Of a DNA stretch of 64,000 nucleotides, positions 46,068-55,559 are shown piece by piece (the first letter of the stretch is position 1; each line of letters begins with the position of its first letter). Location of the stretch: assembly GCF_008932245.1 (NCBI RefSeq), contig NZ_CP034909.1:3351001-3415000 (forward strand), in the 5' to 3' direction. This DNA comes from Sinorhizobium alkalisoli. Lineage in GTDB: Bacteria; Pseudomonadota; Alphaproteobacteria; Rhizobiales; Rhizobiaceae. Below the pieces are notes generated by a model. It worked only from the letters and a program-made list of their open reading frames with translations. It was not told the origin of the DNA and searched no databases. The position numbers were made by a program, and so were the translations under genes.

Positions 46068-46114
46068 CCTTTCTGCCGGTTTTCAGGGAAAAGCCGCGCA
46101 TCGCTCGATCGTAC

Positions 46115-46149
46115 AGGCGCCCGTCACTCGACAGGCGCCTCCATTTTTT
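46115..46149 (+). terminator. rho-independent terminator of hslVU
   Basis: AGGCGCC and GGCGCCT form a 7-base stem with a 12-base loop, followed by CCA and six T, about 50 bases after hslU. Confidence 0.75.
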
Positions 46150-46261
46150 CTAGAGCGGAGGCGATCAGCTGAAACGGGCATGATTCCGACATGATTCTGC
46201 CTTACGGGCCCGCGCCGACCCGGATCGGGTCCGTCCGGGAAAGAAGTTCACAGGAATACAG

Positions 46262-47215
46262 ATGGTGCGTCTCACCGCTTGTCTTTTCGTCATCGCCACG
46301 CTCTGCCTCGCCGTCGCCAGACCGGCTGCGGCCGAGATCCGCATGGTGCCCGAGGGCAACCGGCACGCCGAGCAGCCGAACGTTCCCGGCGCCTCCGTTC
46401 GCCGCACCAAGGCCGGCCGAACTTCTTTCGACGCAAAATACGAGAAGGTGCGCGATCTCCTCGCATCCGACCGCATCCTGATTGCCAAGATCAAACAGGT
46501 TTCGGCCGCCTACGGCATAGAGCCTATTCACATGATTGGTGCCATCGTCGGCGAGCACACTTATAATGTCGACGCCTATGATCGCCTCCAGGCCTACTAC
46601 GTCAAGGCGGCCGCCTATGCCGGCAACAGCTTTCGCTTCGGCTACAACGACGAGTCGGTCGGGGAATTCGTCCAGCGCCCGCAATTCCATTCCTGCGCAG
46701 GCGAGAAGACGTCCTACGCTCTGTGGAACTGCCGCGAGCGGGTGTGGGAACGCGAGTTCCGTGGCCGCGTCGTCGGAGGCAAGGCCTTCCCGAACAATCG
46801 CTTCGGCGCGGTGTTCTTCCAGCCCTTCTTTGCCGGCCAGACCTTCGGCCTCGGTCAAATCAATCCGCTGACGGCGTTGATGATGACGGATATGGTGTCA
46901 CGCATCTCCGGCTATTCCCGGCTCGACGAAAACAATGCGGCCGGCGTCTATGCAGCAATCATGGATCCCGACGTCTCGCTCGCCTACATGGCCGCGACCA
47001 TCCGCCATTCCATCGACGCCTATCGCACCATCGCCGGCGTGGATATCTCCAACAATCCGGGGATCACGGCAACGCTCTACAATGTTGGCAATCCTGATCG
47101 GCGGGCCGCTGCGCTTGCGGCAAGGAATGCGGGCGGCGAGATCTACTGGCCGGAGGAAAACTACTACGGCTGGCTCGTCAACGACCGGCGCGCGGAGCTC
47201 GAAGCGCTGCTCTGA
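46262..47215 (+). CDS. DUF1402 exported protein with lysozyme-like motifs
   Basis: 317 residues with an N-terminal signal peptide (VRLTACLFVIATLCLAVARPAAAE). The family is DUF1402, function unassigned. Several motifs recall lytic transglycosylases: a Glu in GAIVGEHTYNVD placed like the catalytic Glu, TFGLGQINPLTAL similar to the GLMQINP box, and ATLYNVGNP similar to the AYNAG box. Two cysteines (FHSCAGEK, LWNCRER) could form a disulfide. It may therefore be a periplasmic muramidase-type enzyme or a derived binding protein. Solitary gene between hslU and a P450. Confidence 0.82.
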   Translation: MVRLTACLFVIATLCLAVARPAAAEIRMVPEGNRHAEQPNVPGASVRRTKAGRTSFDAKYEKVRDLLASDRILIAKIKQVSAAYGIEPIHMIGAIVGEHTYNVDAYDRLQAYYVKAAAYAGNSFRFGYNDESVGEFVQRPQFHSCAGEKTSYALWNCRERVWEREFRGRVVGGKAFPNNRFGAVFFQPFFAGQTFGLGQINPLTALMMTDMVSRISGYSRLDENNAAGVYAAIMDPDVSLAYMAATIRHSIDAYRTIAGVDISNNPGITATLYNVGNPDRRAAALAARNAGGEIYWPEENYYGWLVNDRRAELEALL

Positions 47216-47315
47216 ACCGGCCGGCGCGATCGGCGTGCTTCACGTGAAACCTGCCCTTGATTGCGCTGCCAAAAGCTGAAACGCTGTTGCATGAGATCAG
47301 CAAAGGCACCTCGTC

Positions 47316-48716
47316 ATGGACACGCGACCGGAGCCCTTCGAACCGCCCGCGCCCGTCCCGCGGACCGGCATTCCTTCGCGGCTGCAGATCATCCGCACCG
47401 TGCTTCGAAACCCGCTTGAGCTCTGGGGCGAACCATCCTACACGCTGCCCTGGATCGAGACGAAATTCATTAATCAGCGCACGCTGATCGTCAACGATCC
47501 CGGCCTCATCCGCTATATCCTCGTCGAGAACGCCGCCAATTATGAAATGTCGGAAGTGCGGCGGCTGATCCTGCGGCCGATCCTGCGCGACGGGCTCCTG
47601 ACGGCGGAAGGGGAGGTCTGGAGGCGGTCGCGCAAGGCCATGGCGCCGGTCTTCACGCCGCGCCACGCCAACGGCTTTGCCGGCCAGATGCTGCGGGTCT
47701 GCGATGCCTTCGTCGAGCGCTACCAGCGCGCCGCGTCGGAGCCCTTCGTCAGCAATATCGCCGTCGACATGACGGAGCTCACGTTCGAGATCCTCGCCGA
47801 GACACTTTTTTCCGGCGAGATCGCCGTCGCGAAGGAGGGTTTCGCCGCCAATGTCGAAGAATTGCTGCAGCGGATGGGCCGTGTCGATCCGATGGACCTC
47901 CTCGTTGCTCCTAAATGGGTGCCGCGGCTGACCCGGATCGGTGGGCGCAAGGTGCTCGACCGCTTCCGCGGCGTCGTCTCCGAAACGATGGCGCAGCGTC
48001 GGCGGCGGATGGCGGAGGAGCCGGAAAGGGTCCCGAACGATTTCCTGACGCTGCTTTTACAGCTCGAAGGTCCGGAAGGGCTTTCGACCGACGAGATCGA
48101 GGACAATATCCTGACCTTCATCGGCGCCGGCCATGAGACGACGGCTCGCGCGCTCGCCTGGTGTCTCTATTGCATCGCCAATACGCCGGACTATCGCGAG
48201 GTCATGGAGCGGGAGATCGATGCGGTGCTCGCAAGCGGAGCCGATCCCGTCGATTGGCTTGGGCGCATGCCGCACGTGCTCGCCGCCTTCGAGGAGGCGC
48301 TTAGGCTCTATCCGCCGGCACCGTCGATCAACCGCGCCGCAATCGAGGAGGACGAGTGGACCTCGCCCGAGGGCGAGCATGTAGCGATCCGCAAGGGCAT
48401 CTCGGTGCTTATCATGCCCTGGACGCTGCACCGTCACGCGCTTTACTGGAAAAAGCCCCGCGCATTCATGCCCGAGCGCTTCCTTCCGGAAAATCGCGAG
48501 AAGATCAACCGCTTCCAATACCTGCCATTCGGAGCGGGACCGCGCGTCTGCATCGGTGCGACCTTCGCGCTGCAGGAGGCGATCATCGCCCTTGCCGTGC
48601 TCATGCGCCGCTTCCGCTTCGATCCGACCGCGGCGACCGATCCCTGGCCGGTGCAGCGGCTGACGACCCAGCCGAAAGGCGGCCTGCCGATGCAGGTGTC
48701 GCTTCGCGCGAGATAA
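47316..48716 (+). CDS. cytochrome P450
   Basis: 466 residues. The oxygen-binding I-helix is GAGHETTARAL, the ExxR motif is EEALRLYPP, and the heme loop FGAGPRVCIGATFA contains the iron-ligating Cys. The length and soluble N-terminus (no anchor) fit a bacterial class I or fatty-acid-hydroxylase-like P450. The substrate cannot be deduced; no ferredoxin or ferredoxin reductase gene is adjacent, so electrons must come from elsewhere. The next gene starts 90 bases on. Confidence 0.95.
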   Translation: MDTRPEPFEPPAPVPRTGIPSRLQIIRTVLRNPLELWGEPSYTLPWIETKFINQRTLIVNDPGLIRYILVENAANYEMSEVRRLILRPILRDGLLTAEGEVWRRSRKAMAPVFTPRHANGFAGQMLRVCDAFVERYQRAASEPFVSNIAVDMTELTFEILAETLFSGEIAVAKEGFAANVEELLQRMGRVDPMDLLVAPKWVPRLTRIGGRKVLDRFRGVVSETMAQRRRRMAEEPERVPNDFLTLLLQLEGPEGLSTDEIEDNILTFIGAGHETTARALAWCLYCIANTPDYREVMEREIDAVLASGADPVDWLGRMPHVLAAFEEALRLYPPAPSINRAAIEEDEWTSPEGEHVAIRKGISVLIMPWTLHRHALYWKKPRAFMPERFLPENREKINRFQYLPFGAGPRVCIGATFALQEAIIALAVLMRRFRFDPTAATDPWPVQRLTTQPKGGLPMQVSLRAR

Positions 48717-48806
48717 TCCCCGCGTACCTGCGACGGCGGATGTCCATCACGCGATGGCCAATTCCGGCAATTTGTCCTATCACCGGCGATCTCTTTACTT
48801 CCGGGA

Positions 48807-50843
48807 ATGTCCCCGCTCTCAACATGGACTGAGCAGAAATTGACCGCGCATCTCCTTCTCGGCATCGACACCGGCGGCACCTATACCGATGCCGTTCTCT
48901 TCAGCGAAGCAACGGGCGTAATCGCCAAGGCCAAGGCGCTGACGACCCGGCATGATCTTTCCGTCGGCATATCCGGAGCGGTCGAGGCCGTTCTGCAAAA
49001 GGCGCAGGTGCCGGTTTCGGCGATCAGCCTCGTCTCGCTTTCGACGACGCTGGCAACCAACGCCCTGGTGGAGGGCCAAGGCGGCCGCGCCGGCCTCATC
49101 ATGATCGGTTTCGGGCCGGAAGACCTGAAACGCGATGGCCTGATCGAGGCGCTCGGCTCGGATCCGGTTCTGTTTCTGCCGGGTGGTCACAATGTCCATG
49201 GCGGTGAGACGCCGCTCGACATGCGCGCACTTGACGAGGCGCTGCCGGAACTCGGGCGGCAGGTATCGTCCTTTGCGATCGCGGGCTATTTCGCCGTGCG
49301 CAACCCGGACCACGAGAAGCGGGTGCGCGAGCGCATCCGCGAGGTCTCGCACCTGCCGGTGACCTGCAGTCACGAACTGTCCTCGAAGCTCGGCGGCCCG
49401 CGCCGGGCGCTGACGACGCTGCTCAACGCGCGCCTCGTCTCGATGATCGATCGGCTGATCGGCTCCTGCGAGGATTTCCTGAAGGGCCGCGGCATCGACG
49501 TGCCGATGATGGTGGTGCGCGGCGATGGCGCCCTCATTTCCGCCGCCGAAGCGAGGCTGCGGCCGATCGAGACGATTCTCTCCGGCCCGGCGGCGAGCCT
49601 GGTCGGCGCCAGGCATTTGACCGGTCTCGAAAACGCCGTCGTTTCCGACATCGGCGGCACGACGACCGATGTCGCCGTTCTCGAGGGGGGCCGTCCGCGG
49701 CTCGATGCGGACGGTGCCGTCGTTGGCGGCTTCCGCACCATGGTCGAGGCGGTTGCCATGCGAACCTTCGGGCTCGGCGGCGATTCGGAAGTGCGAATCG
49801 ACGATCGCGGCCTGAAAGCAAAATTCGAGCTTGGGCCCCGCCGTTTCCTGCCCTTGAGCCTCGCCGCCCATCTCCATGGCGAGGCGGTTCTCTCCGTGCT
49901 GGAGAAACAATTGCGCTCGCCCCATGCCGGCCGCCATGACGGCCGCTTTGCCGTGCGCACGGGCCTGCCCGATCATCTGGCAAGCGGCCTCCAGCCGCAG
50001 GAACAAGCGCTTTACGATCGGATCCGGCTGGTGCCGGTGGCGCTCGCCGACCTGCTCGTCACCACGGCGCAGCGGGCTACCCTTGACCGGCTTGTCGCAC
50101 GCGGGCTGGTGCATATCTCCGGCCTGACGCCATCCGATGCCATGCATGTGCTCGGGCGCCAGTCGCAATGGAACGCCGAGGCCGCCCGTCTCGGTCTCGA
50201 GCTTGCCGCGCGCGGCAGGGACGGATCGGGCCAGCCGATCGCGATCTCGGCCAAGTTGCTCGCCGAAATGGTCGTGGACCGGCTGACGCGGCAGTCCTCG
50301 GAGGTGATCCTGCAGGCCTGTCTTCATGAGGACGGGGCCGGGGCGATTGATCCGGCCGCGTCGCTTGCCGTCGACCGGGCGTTGAAGCGCGAGCCGGGCA
50401 TCGTCCGCTTCTCGATCGGCCTCGACCGGCCGCTTGTCGGGCTTGGCGCCTCGGCCCCCGTCTATTATCCGGTCATCGCCGACATGCTCGGCACCGCGGC
50501 CTCGATTCCGGGGGAGGCCGATGTGGCGAATGCGGTGGGCGCCGTGGTCGGCCAGGTGCGCGCCACCGTGACCGTCTTCGTCACGACACCGGAGGAAGGT
50601 ATCTTCGTCGTCAACGGCGCGGGCATCAGCGAGCGATTCCTCAAACAGGAGCACGCGTTCGACGTTGCCCGCCTCCGCGCCGAGACGATGGCGCTGGAAA
50701 CGGCGCGGGCAAACGGCGCAGAGCAGCCGGTGGCAACGCTGCATGAAGAAATCGATGCGCCCGAAATCGAGGGCGGACGCAAACTGATGGAGGCCCGATT
50801 CATCGCCTCCGCCAGCGGTCGGCCTCGAATCGCGCATTTCTGA
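48807..50843 (+). CDS. hydantoinase/oxoprolinase family protein
   Basis: 678 residues. It opens with LLLGIDTGGTYTDAVLF, the phosphate-binding start of the HyuA fold. It continues with LSTTLATNALVEGQGG, SGPAASLVGARHLTG and SDIGGTTTDVAVL, which bind ATP and metal. The family includes 5-oxoprolinase, N-methylhydantoinase A and acetone carboxylase subunits. No HyuB partner is next to it, so it may work alone or in another complex. The start is uncertain: a TTG 33 bases downstream is also possible. Substrate unknown. Confidence 0.9.
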   Translation: MSPLSTWTEQKLTAHLLLGIDTGGTYTDAVLFSEATGVIAKAKALTTRHDLSVGISGAVEAVLQKAQVPVSAISLVSLSTTLATNALVEGQGGRAGLIMIGFGPEDLKRDGLIEALGSDPVLFLPGGHNVHGGETPLDMRALDEALPELGRQVSSFAIAGYFAVRNPDHEKRVRERIREVSHLPVTCSHELSSKLGGPRRALTTLLNARLVSMIDRLIGSCEDFLKGRGIDVPMMVVRGDGALISAAEARLRPIETILSGPAASLVGARHLTGLENAVVSDIGGTTTDVAVLEGGRPRLDADGAVVGGFRTMVEAVAMRTFGLGGDSEVRIDDRGLKAKFELGPRRFLPLSLAAHLHGEAVLSVLEKQLRSPHAGRHDGRFAVRTGLPDHLASGLQPQEQALYDRIRLVPVALADLLVTTAQRATLDRLVARGLVHISGLTPSDAMHVLGRQSQWNAEAARLGLELAARGRDGSGQPIAISAKLLAEMVVDRLTRQSSEVILQACLHEDGAGAIDPAASLAVDRALKREPGIVRFSIGLDRPLVGLGASAPVYYPVIADMLGTAASIPGEADVANAVGAVVGQVRATVTVFVTTPEEGIFVVNGAGISERFLKQEHAFDVARLRAETMALETARANGAEQPVATLHEEIDAPEIEGGRKLMEARFIASASGRPRIAHF

Positions 50844-51073
50844 CTATTTCCGTTCGCGAAAAGTTAAGACCGCTGTAACTCTTTGACTCTGCGCACGGAG
50901 TTTCCGAAACCGAGCGCGATCTTCGGGTCGATGCGCTTGAACTTTTGCAGAATTGACAGCGGATGATTTGATGAGAGACTGCGCCCGCTTGCATGGCGGG
51001 TGTGCGCGGTCATTTTCCGCATGTATTCTGTTTCAAGATTCGAGCTTGGTGATTGAAATTCGGGAGTTGCGGC

Positions 51074-53245
51074 ATGGATCGCGTTGAGAAATTTGGTTTG
51101 AACATCGATGCCGGACTGCACCGCTTTCTGGTCGAGGAGGCGATGCCGGGCACTGGCATCGAGGCCGAGCAGTTCTTTTCGGCCCTGTCGGCGCTCATGC
51201 ACGATCTCGCGCCGAAGAACCGGGCGCTTCTCGCCCGGCGCGATGACCTGCAGGCAAGGCTCGATGCCTGGTATCGCGAGCACGGCGCTCCTGTCGACCT
51301 GGACGGTTATGAGGCCTTCCTCAGGGAGATCGGCTATCTCCTGCCCGAAGGACCGGATTTCTCCATCTCGACCGCCAATGTCGATCCCGAGATCGCAACC
51401 ATCGCCGGGCCGCAACTCGTCGTGCCGGTGATGAACGCCCGCTACGCCCTGAACGCCGCCAATGCCCGGTGGGGCTCGCTCTACGACGCCCTCTACGGCA
51501 CCGACGCGGTTCCCGAGACGAATGGCGCCGAGCGCGGCGAGAGCTACAATCCGGTCCGAGGCGAAAGGGTCATCGCCTGGGTTCGCGATTTTCTCGACGC
51601 CAGCGTTCCGCTGGCCGAGGGCCGTTGGAGCGGAGTGAGCGGGCTTGCAATCGAGGGCGCGGCGCTGGCGGTGACGCTGACGAACGGCACCAGAACCGTT
51701 CTCCGGAATCCGGCTCAATTCGCCGGTCATGCCGGCGCTGCGGATGCTCCGTCCGAGGTCGTGCTTTCCCGCAACAACCTGCACGTCGTAATCGTTCTCG
51801 ATGAGAAGACGGCGATCGGCAAGGCGGATCCGGCGCGTATCTCGGATGTCGTTCTCGAATCGGCGATGACCGCGATCATGGATTGTGAGGATTCCGTTGC
51901 CGCCGTCGATGCCGAGGACAAGGTCGTCGCCTACCGCAACTGGCTCGGATTGATGAAGGGCGATCTCGAGGAAGAGGTCGCCAAGGGGGGGCGGATTTTC
52001 ACGCGCAGGCTCAACCCCGATCGGGTCTATACGAGCCCGGACGGCGCGGCGCTGACGCTGCCTGGCCGGTCGCTGATGCTGGTGCGCAATGTCGGTCACC
52101 TGATGACCAACCCGGCAATCCTCGACCGCGACGGCCGCGAGGTCCCCGAGGGCCTCATGGACGCAATGATCACGGCGCTGATCGCACTGCACGACATCGG
52201 CCCTAACGGCCGTCGGGCGAATTCGCGTGCCGGGTCGATGTATGTCGTCAAGCCGAAGATGCACGGGCCGGACGAAGTGGCCTTCGCCTGCGAGATCTTC
52301 GCGCGCGTCGAGGCGGCGCTCGGGCTTGCGGCCAATACGATGAAGATGGGCATCATGGACGAGGAGCGGCGCACCACCGTCAATCTCAAGGAGTGCATCC
52401 GCGCGGCCCGCGGACGCGTCGTCTTCATCAATACGGGCTTCCTGGACCGCACCGGTGACGAGATCCATACCTCGATGGAAGCCGGGCCGATGATCCGCAA
52501 GGGGGACATGAAGCAAGCGGCCTGGATTGCCGCCTACGAGAACTGGAACGTCGACATCGGCCTTGAATGCGGACTGTCCGGACGCGCACAGATCGGCAAG
52601 GGCATGTGGGCCATGCCGGACCTGATGGCGGCGATGCTCGAACAGAAGATCGCCCATCCAAAGGCGGGCGCCAATACGGCCTGGGTCCCCTCTCCGACGG
52701 CTGCGACCCTGCATGCGACCCACTACCATCGCGTCGATGTCGCAGCGGTGCAGGCGGGCCTCAAGAGCCGACCGCGCGCCAAGCTCGCGGACATCCTTTC
52801 GGTGCCGGTGGCGGTGCGGCCGAACTGGACCGAGGAGGAGATCCAGCGCGAACTCGACAACAATGCGCAGGGTATCCTTGGCTATGTGGTTCGCTGGATC
52901 GATCAGGGCGTCGGCTGCTCGAAGGTGCCGGATATCAACGATATCGGCCTGATGGAGGATCGCGCGACCTTGCGCATTTCCTCCCAGCACATGGCGAACT
53001 GGCTGCGTCACGGCATCGTCAGCGAGACGCAGATCGTCGAAACGATGAAGCGCATGGCGGCGATCGTCGACCGGCAGAATGCCGGCGATCCGAGCTACCA
53101 GCCGATGGCCGGCCGCTTCGACGAATCGATCGCCTTCCAGGCGGCCCTCGACCTCGTGCTCAAGGGGTGCGAACAGCCGAACGGCTATACCGAACCGGTG
53201 CTCCACCGCCGGCGGCTGGAGCTGAAGGCGAAGCAGGCGGGGTGA
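51074..53245 (+). CDS. glcB: malate synthase G
   Basis: 723 residues, the standard length of the G isoform, from the ATG after CGGGAGTTGCGGC. Signature stretches include [18 protein letters not shown] [40 protein letters not shown], and CEIF/EAALGL. The catalytic Asp/Glu and Arg of the TIM barrel lie in these regions. It condenses glyoxylate with acetyl-CoA to malate in the glyoxylate pathway. The 230-base upstream gap contains a decayed GCTGTAACTCTTTGA string like the RIME repeats. Confidence 0.97.
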   Translation: MDRVEKFGLNIDAGLHRFLVEEAMPGTGIEAEQFFSALSALMHDLAPKNRALLARRDDLQARLDAWYREHGAPVDLDGYEAFLREIGYLLPEGPDFSISTANVDPEIATIAGPQLVVPVMNARYALNAANARWGSLYDALYGTDAVPETNGAERGESYNPVRGERVIAWVRDFLDASVPLAEGRWSGVSGLAIEGAALAVTLTNGTRTVLRNPAQFAGHAGAADAPSEVVLSRNNLHVVIVLDEKTAIGKADPARISDVVLESAMTAIMDCEDSVAAVDAEDKVVAYRNWLGLMKGDLEEEVAKGGRIFTRRLNPDRVYTSPDGAALTLPGRSLMLVRNVGHLMTNPAILDRDGREVPEGLMDAMITALIALHDIGPNGRRANSRAGSMYVVKPKMHGPDEVAFACEIFARVEAALGLAANTMKMGIMDEERRTTVNLKECIRAARGRVVFINTGFLDRTGDEIHTSMEAGPMIRKGDMKQAAWIAAYENWNVDIGLECGLSGRAQIGKGMWAMPDLMAAMLEQKIAHPKAGANTAWVPSPTAATLHATHYHRVDVAAVQAGLKSRPRAKLADILSVPVAVRPNWTEEEIQRELDNNAQGILGYVVRWIDQGVGCSKVPDINDIGLMEDRATLRISSQHMANWLRHGIVSETQIVETMKRMAAIVDRQNAGDPSYQPMAGRFDESIAFQAALDLVLKGCEQPNGYTEPVLHRRRLELKAKQAG

Positions 53246-53278
53246 GCGCCGCGTCCTACGCTTACGAGCAGGAGAAGA

Positions 53279-53431
53279 CCCTTCCCAAACCCTTCCCACA
53301 AGAGGGAGGGGCTCGGCACTCGCGGCGCTCGCTTGCCCATTTCAGCCCTTCCGACTCACGCAAGGGTTGAGTACGTTGTAGTGAATGCATGGCTCGGTAA
53401 GCCCCTCCCCCTTTGGGGAGGGGACTTCCGG
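53279..53431. repeat. about 155-base repeat bounded by CCCTTCC/GGAGGGG hairpins (copy B)
   Basis: Diverged copy of the element at 38444-38604: it starts CCCTTCCCAAACCC and AAGAGGGAGGGG and ends AAGCCCCTCCCC and TTTGGGGAGGGG. It lies between the convergent glcB and L,D-transpeptidase genes. Confidence 0.6.
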
Positions 53432-53507
53432 CGCTATTCCACGCAAGCGAATGAAAAGGCCGCCGGCATCGACCAGCGGCCTCTTTCGATAGACGGATGT
53501 TCCAGCG

Positions 53508-54182
53508 TTACTGCTGCACGACGACGCGCGCGCCGCGGCCCGGGCGAACCCGTGCATAGAGATCGATGATGTCCTGGTTCATCAGCCGGATGCAGCCGGA
53601 CGACGCAGCGGTACCGATCGAAGACCATTCCGGCGTGCCGTGCAGGCGGAAGAGCGTGTCGCGGCCTTCCTGATTGAAGAGATAGAGCGCTCGGGCGCCG
53701 AGCGGATTGCTGAGACCCGGGCCCATGCCTTCCTCGACATATTTGGCGACTTCCGGCTTGCGCTCGGCCATCTCCTTCGGCGGATGCCAGGTCGGCCATT
53801 CCTGCTTCCAGGCGACATAGGCCTCGCCTTCCCAGGCGAAGCCGGCCTTGCCGACGCCGATGCCGTAGCGCACCGCCTTGCCGCCCGGCAGTACGTAGTA
53901 GAGGAAGCGATTCGGCGTGTTGACGACGATGGTGCCGGGGCGCTCCTTCGTCTGGTACTCGACGATCTGACGATGGAAGCGCTTGTCCAGTCGGTCGATC
54001 GGGATTGCCGGCAAGGGATAGCCGTGGTCCTCAACCGCGCCGTAATTGGTCGTAAAGATTTGATTCGTCGCCAGCTTTTCGCCCTCGGTGGAGGAGTCGG
54101 CGGTGGACGTCGTTTGAGAGCAGCCGGCGATGAGGACCGTCGCAGTCAGACTGCACAGAAGGAGAGCGTTGCGGAAGCGCAT
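53508..54182 (-). CDS. L,D-transpeptidase lipoprotein (YkuD domain)
   Basis: 224 residues. The N-terminal lipobox LIAGC puts a lipid on Cys21. The YkuD domain has GTIVVNTPNRFLYY at its start, the conserved RLHGTPEW, and the catalytic SSGCIRLMNQD with nucleophilic Cys. Such enzymes cross-link peptidoglycan (3-3 links) or attach proteins to it; Rhizobiales use many of them for polar growth. It ends at ARVVVQQ. It is monocistronic. Confidence 0.95.
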   Translation of the reverse strand: MRFRNALLLCSLTATVLIAGCSQTTSTADSSTEGEKLATNQIFTTNYGAVEDHGYPLPAIPIDRLDKRFHRQIVEYQTKERPGTIVVNTPNRFLYYVLPGGKAVRYGIGVGKAGFAWEGEAYVAWKQEWPTWHPPKEMAERKPEVAKYVEEGMGPGLSNPLGARALYLFNQEGRDTLFRLHGTPEWSSIGTAASSGCIRLMNQDIIDLYARVRPGRGARVVVQQ

Positions 54183-54366
54183 GAGGGTCTCGTAAAAGGA
54201 AGGTGAGGAAGTGCGGGGGAGGGTGCCCGGCCGTCAGCTTATTTGCGATTGCATGGCGCTTAGCAAGGGACGGAGGTGCCGCAATTCGGCCGCGAAGTGT
54301 AAATTCCGCGACGATTGCTTTTTTGCAACAAGCGGCCGGAGCGGCGCCCTGCGCCGAAGTCGAACG

Positions 54367-54900
54367 ATGACGATTCTATCGATCCATGGCGACAATCCGC
54401 TCGCCGACGGGCGCCAGTCGGAGCGGGCATTGAAAGTGCGCCGCGGCGTTCAGCGCCTGCTTGCCGAGATGCGCCATGCCGTGTTGCCGGAACTCACGCT
54501 TGCGAGCGGCCGGCGGGCGGACCTCATATCGCTGTCGGCGAAGGGCGAGATCTGGATCGTCGAGATCAAGACTTCGATCGAGGATTTTCGCGTCGACCGC
54601 AAATGGCCGGACTACCGGCTGCATTGCGACCGGTTGTTCTTTGCGACTCATGCAGAGGTGCCGCTCGACATCTTTCCGGAGGAATGCGGACTCATCCTTT
54701 CCGACGGCTACGAAGCGCATATGTTGCGCGACGCCCCGGAACATCGCATTGCCGCTGCAACGCGAAAATCGGTAGTCCAGGGCTTTGCCCGGGCGGCGGC
54801 ACAGCGCCTGATGCTGGCCGAATGGGCGGCTGAGAGAAACGGCGAATTCGGCGAGTCGATAGGCGATATCCTCGCCGGCAGCCGTGATGCGGAGTCCTGA
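54367..54900 (+). CDS. mmcB: MmcB family DNA repair protein
   Basis: 177 residues from MTILSIHGDNPL; the in-frame region upstream to 54211 is not family-like. Features include VRRGVQRLLAEM, LASGRRADLI, WIVEIKTSIEDFRVDRKWPDY and CDRLFFAT. The Asp and ExK residues resemble a PD-(D/E)xK nuclease core. In Caulobacter MmcB is a mitomycin-induced repair protein thought to feed ImuABC-linked repair. Its stop codon touches the actR stop codon, with no gap between the convergent genes. Confidence 0.9.
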   Translation: MTILSIHGDNPLADGRQSERALKVRRGVQRLLAEMRHAVLPELTLASGRRADLISLSAKGEIWIVEIKTSIEDFRVDRKWPDYRLHCDRLFFATHAEVPLDIFPEECGLILSDGYEAHMLRDAPEHRIAAATRKSVVQGFARAAAQRLMLAEWAAERNGEFGESIGDILAGSRDAES

Positions 54901-55482
54901 TTACTTTGGCGCCCGCTTCGCCAGGATGCGCTGCAGCGTGCGGCGGTGCATGTTGAGCCGTCGCGCGGTTTCCGAGACATTGCGTTCGCACATCTCGTAG
55001 ACCCGCTGGATGTGCTCCCAGCGCACACGGTCGGCGGACATCGGATTTTCCGGCGGCTCCACCCGTTCGCCGGAACGCTGCACAAGGGCGGCGAAGATGT
55101 CGTCGGCGTCGGCGGGCTTCGAGAGATAGTCGACCGCCCCGAGCTTCACCGCGTTCACCGCCGTGGCGATATTGCCGTAGCCGGTCAGCATGATCATTCG
55201 CGTGTCGTCGCGGCGTCCCCGGATCGCCTCGATGACGTCGAGTCCGCTGCCGTCGCCGAGCCTCAGGTCGATGACCGCATGTTTCGGCGGATGCGTCTTT
55301 GCCTTGGCGATGCCTTCGGCAACCGATTCGGCGATCTCGACCGTGAAGCCGCGCGCCTCCATGGCGCGCGCGAGTCGCCGCAGGAACGGTCCGTCGTCAT
55401 CGACGATCAGGAGCGTCCTGTCGGGCCCGATCAGTTCGGCATCCGACTGCGTACTTTGTCCAGCCGCTGATTTATCCGTCAT
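54901..55482 (-). CDS. actR: ActR/RegA redox response regulator
   Basis: 193 residues. The receiver has LLIVDDDGPFLRRLA, phospho-acceptor Asp72 in AVIDLRLGDGSG and Lys in LSKPAD. The C-terminal Fis-type helix-turn-helix is NVSETARRLNMHRRTLQRILAKR, typical of the RegA/ActR/PrrA family. It is the partner of ActS, 77 bases upstream in transcription order. The pair controls acid tolerance, redox, CO2 and nitrogen genes in rhizobia. Confidence 0.95.
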   Translation of the reverse strand: MTDKSAAGQSTQSDAELIGPDRTLLIVDDDGPFLRRLARAMEARGFTVEIAESVAEGIAKAKTHPPKHAVIDLRLGDGSGLDVIEAIRGRRDDTRMIMLTGYGNIATAVNAVKLGAVDYLSKPADADDIFAALVQRSGERVEPPENPMSADRVRWEHIQRVYEMCERNVSETARRLNMHRRTLQRILAKRAPK

Positions 55483-55559
55483 CCTTCAACCCTCGAGCCC
55501 TACAATTCCGTTGAAATTACGTGGGTTTTTCTCCGCTGTCTTCAATAATCCGCCAATAT

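Noticed and set aside
50864..51022. 52-codon minus-strand frame in the glcB leader
   Set aside because: No ribosome site before its ATG and no recognisable family; the region also resembles a decayed repeat.
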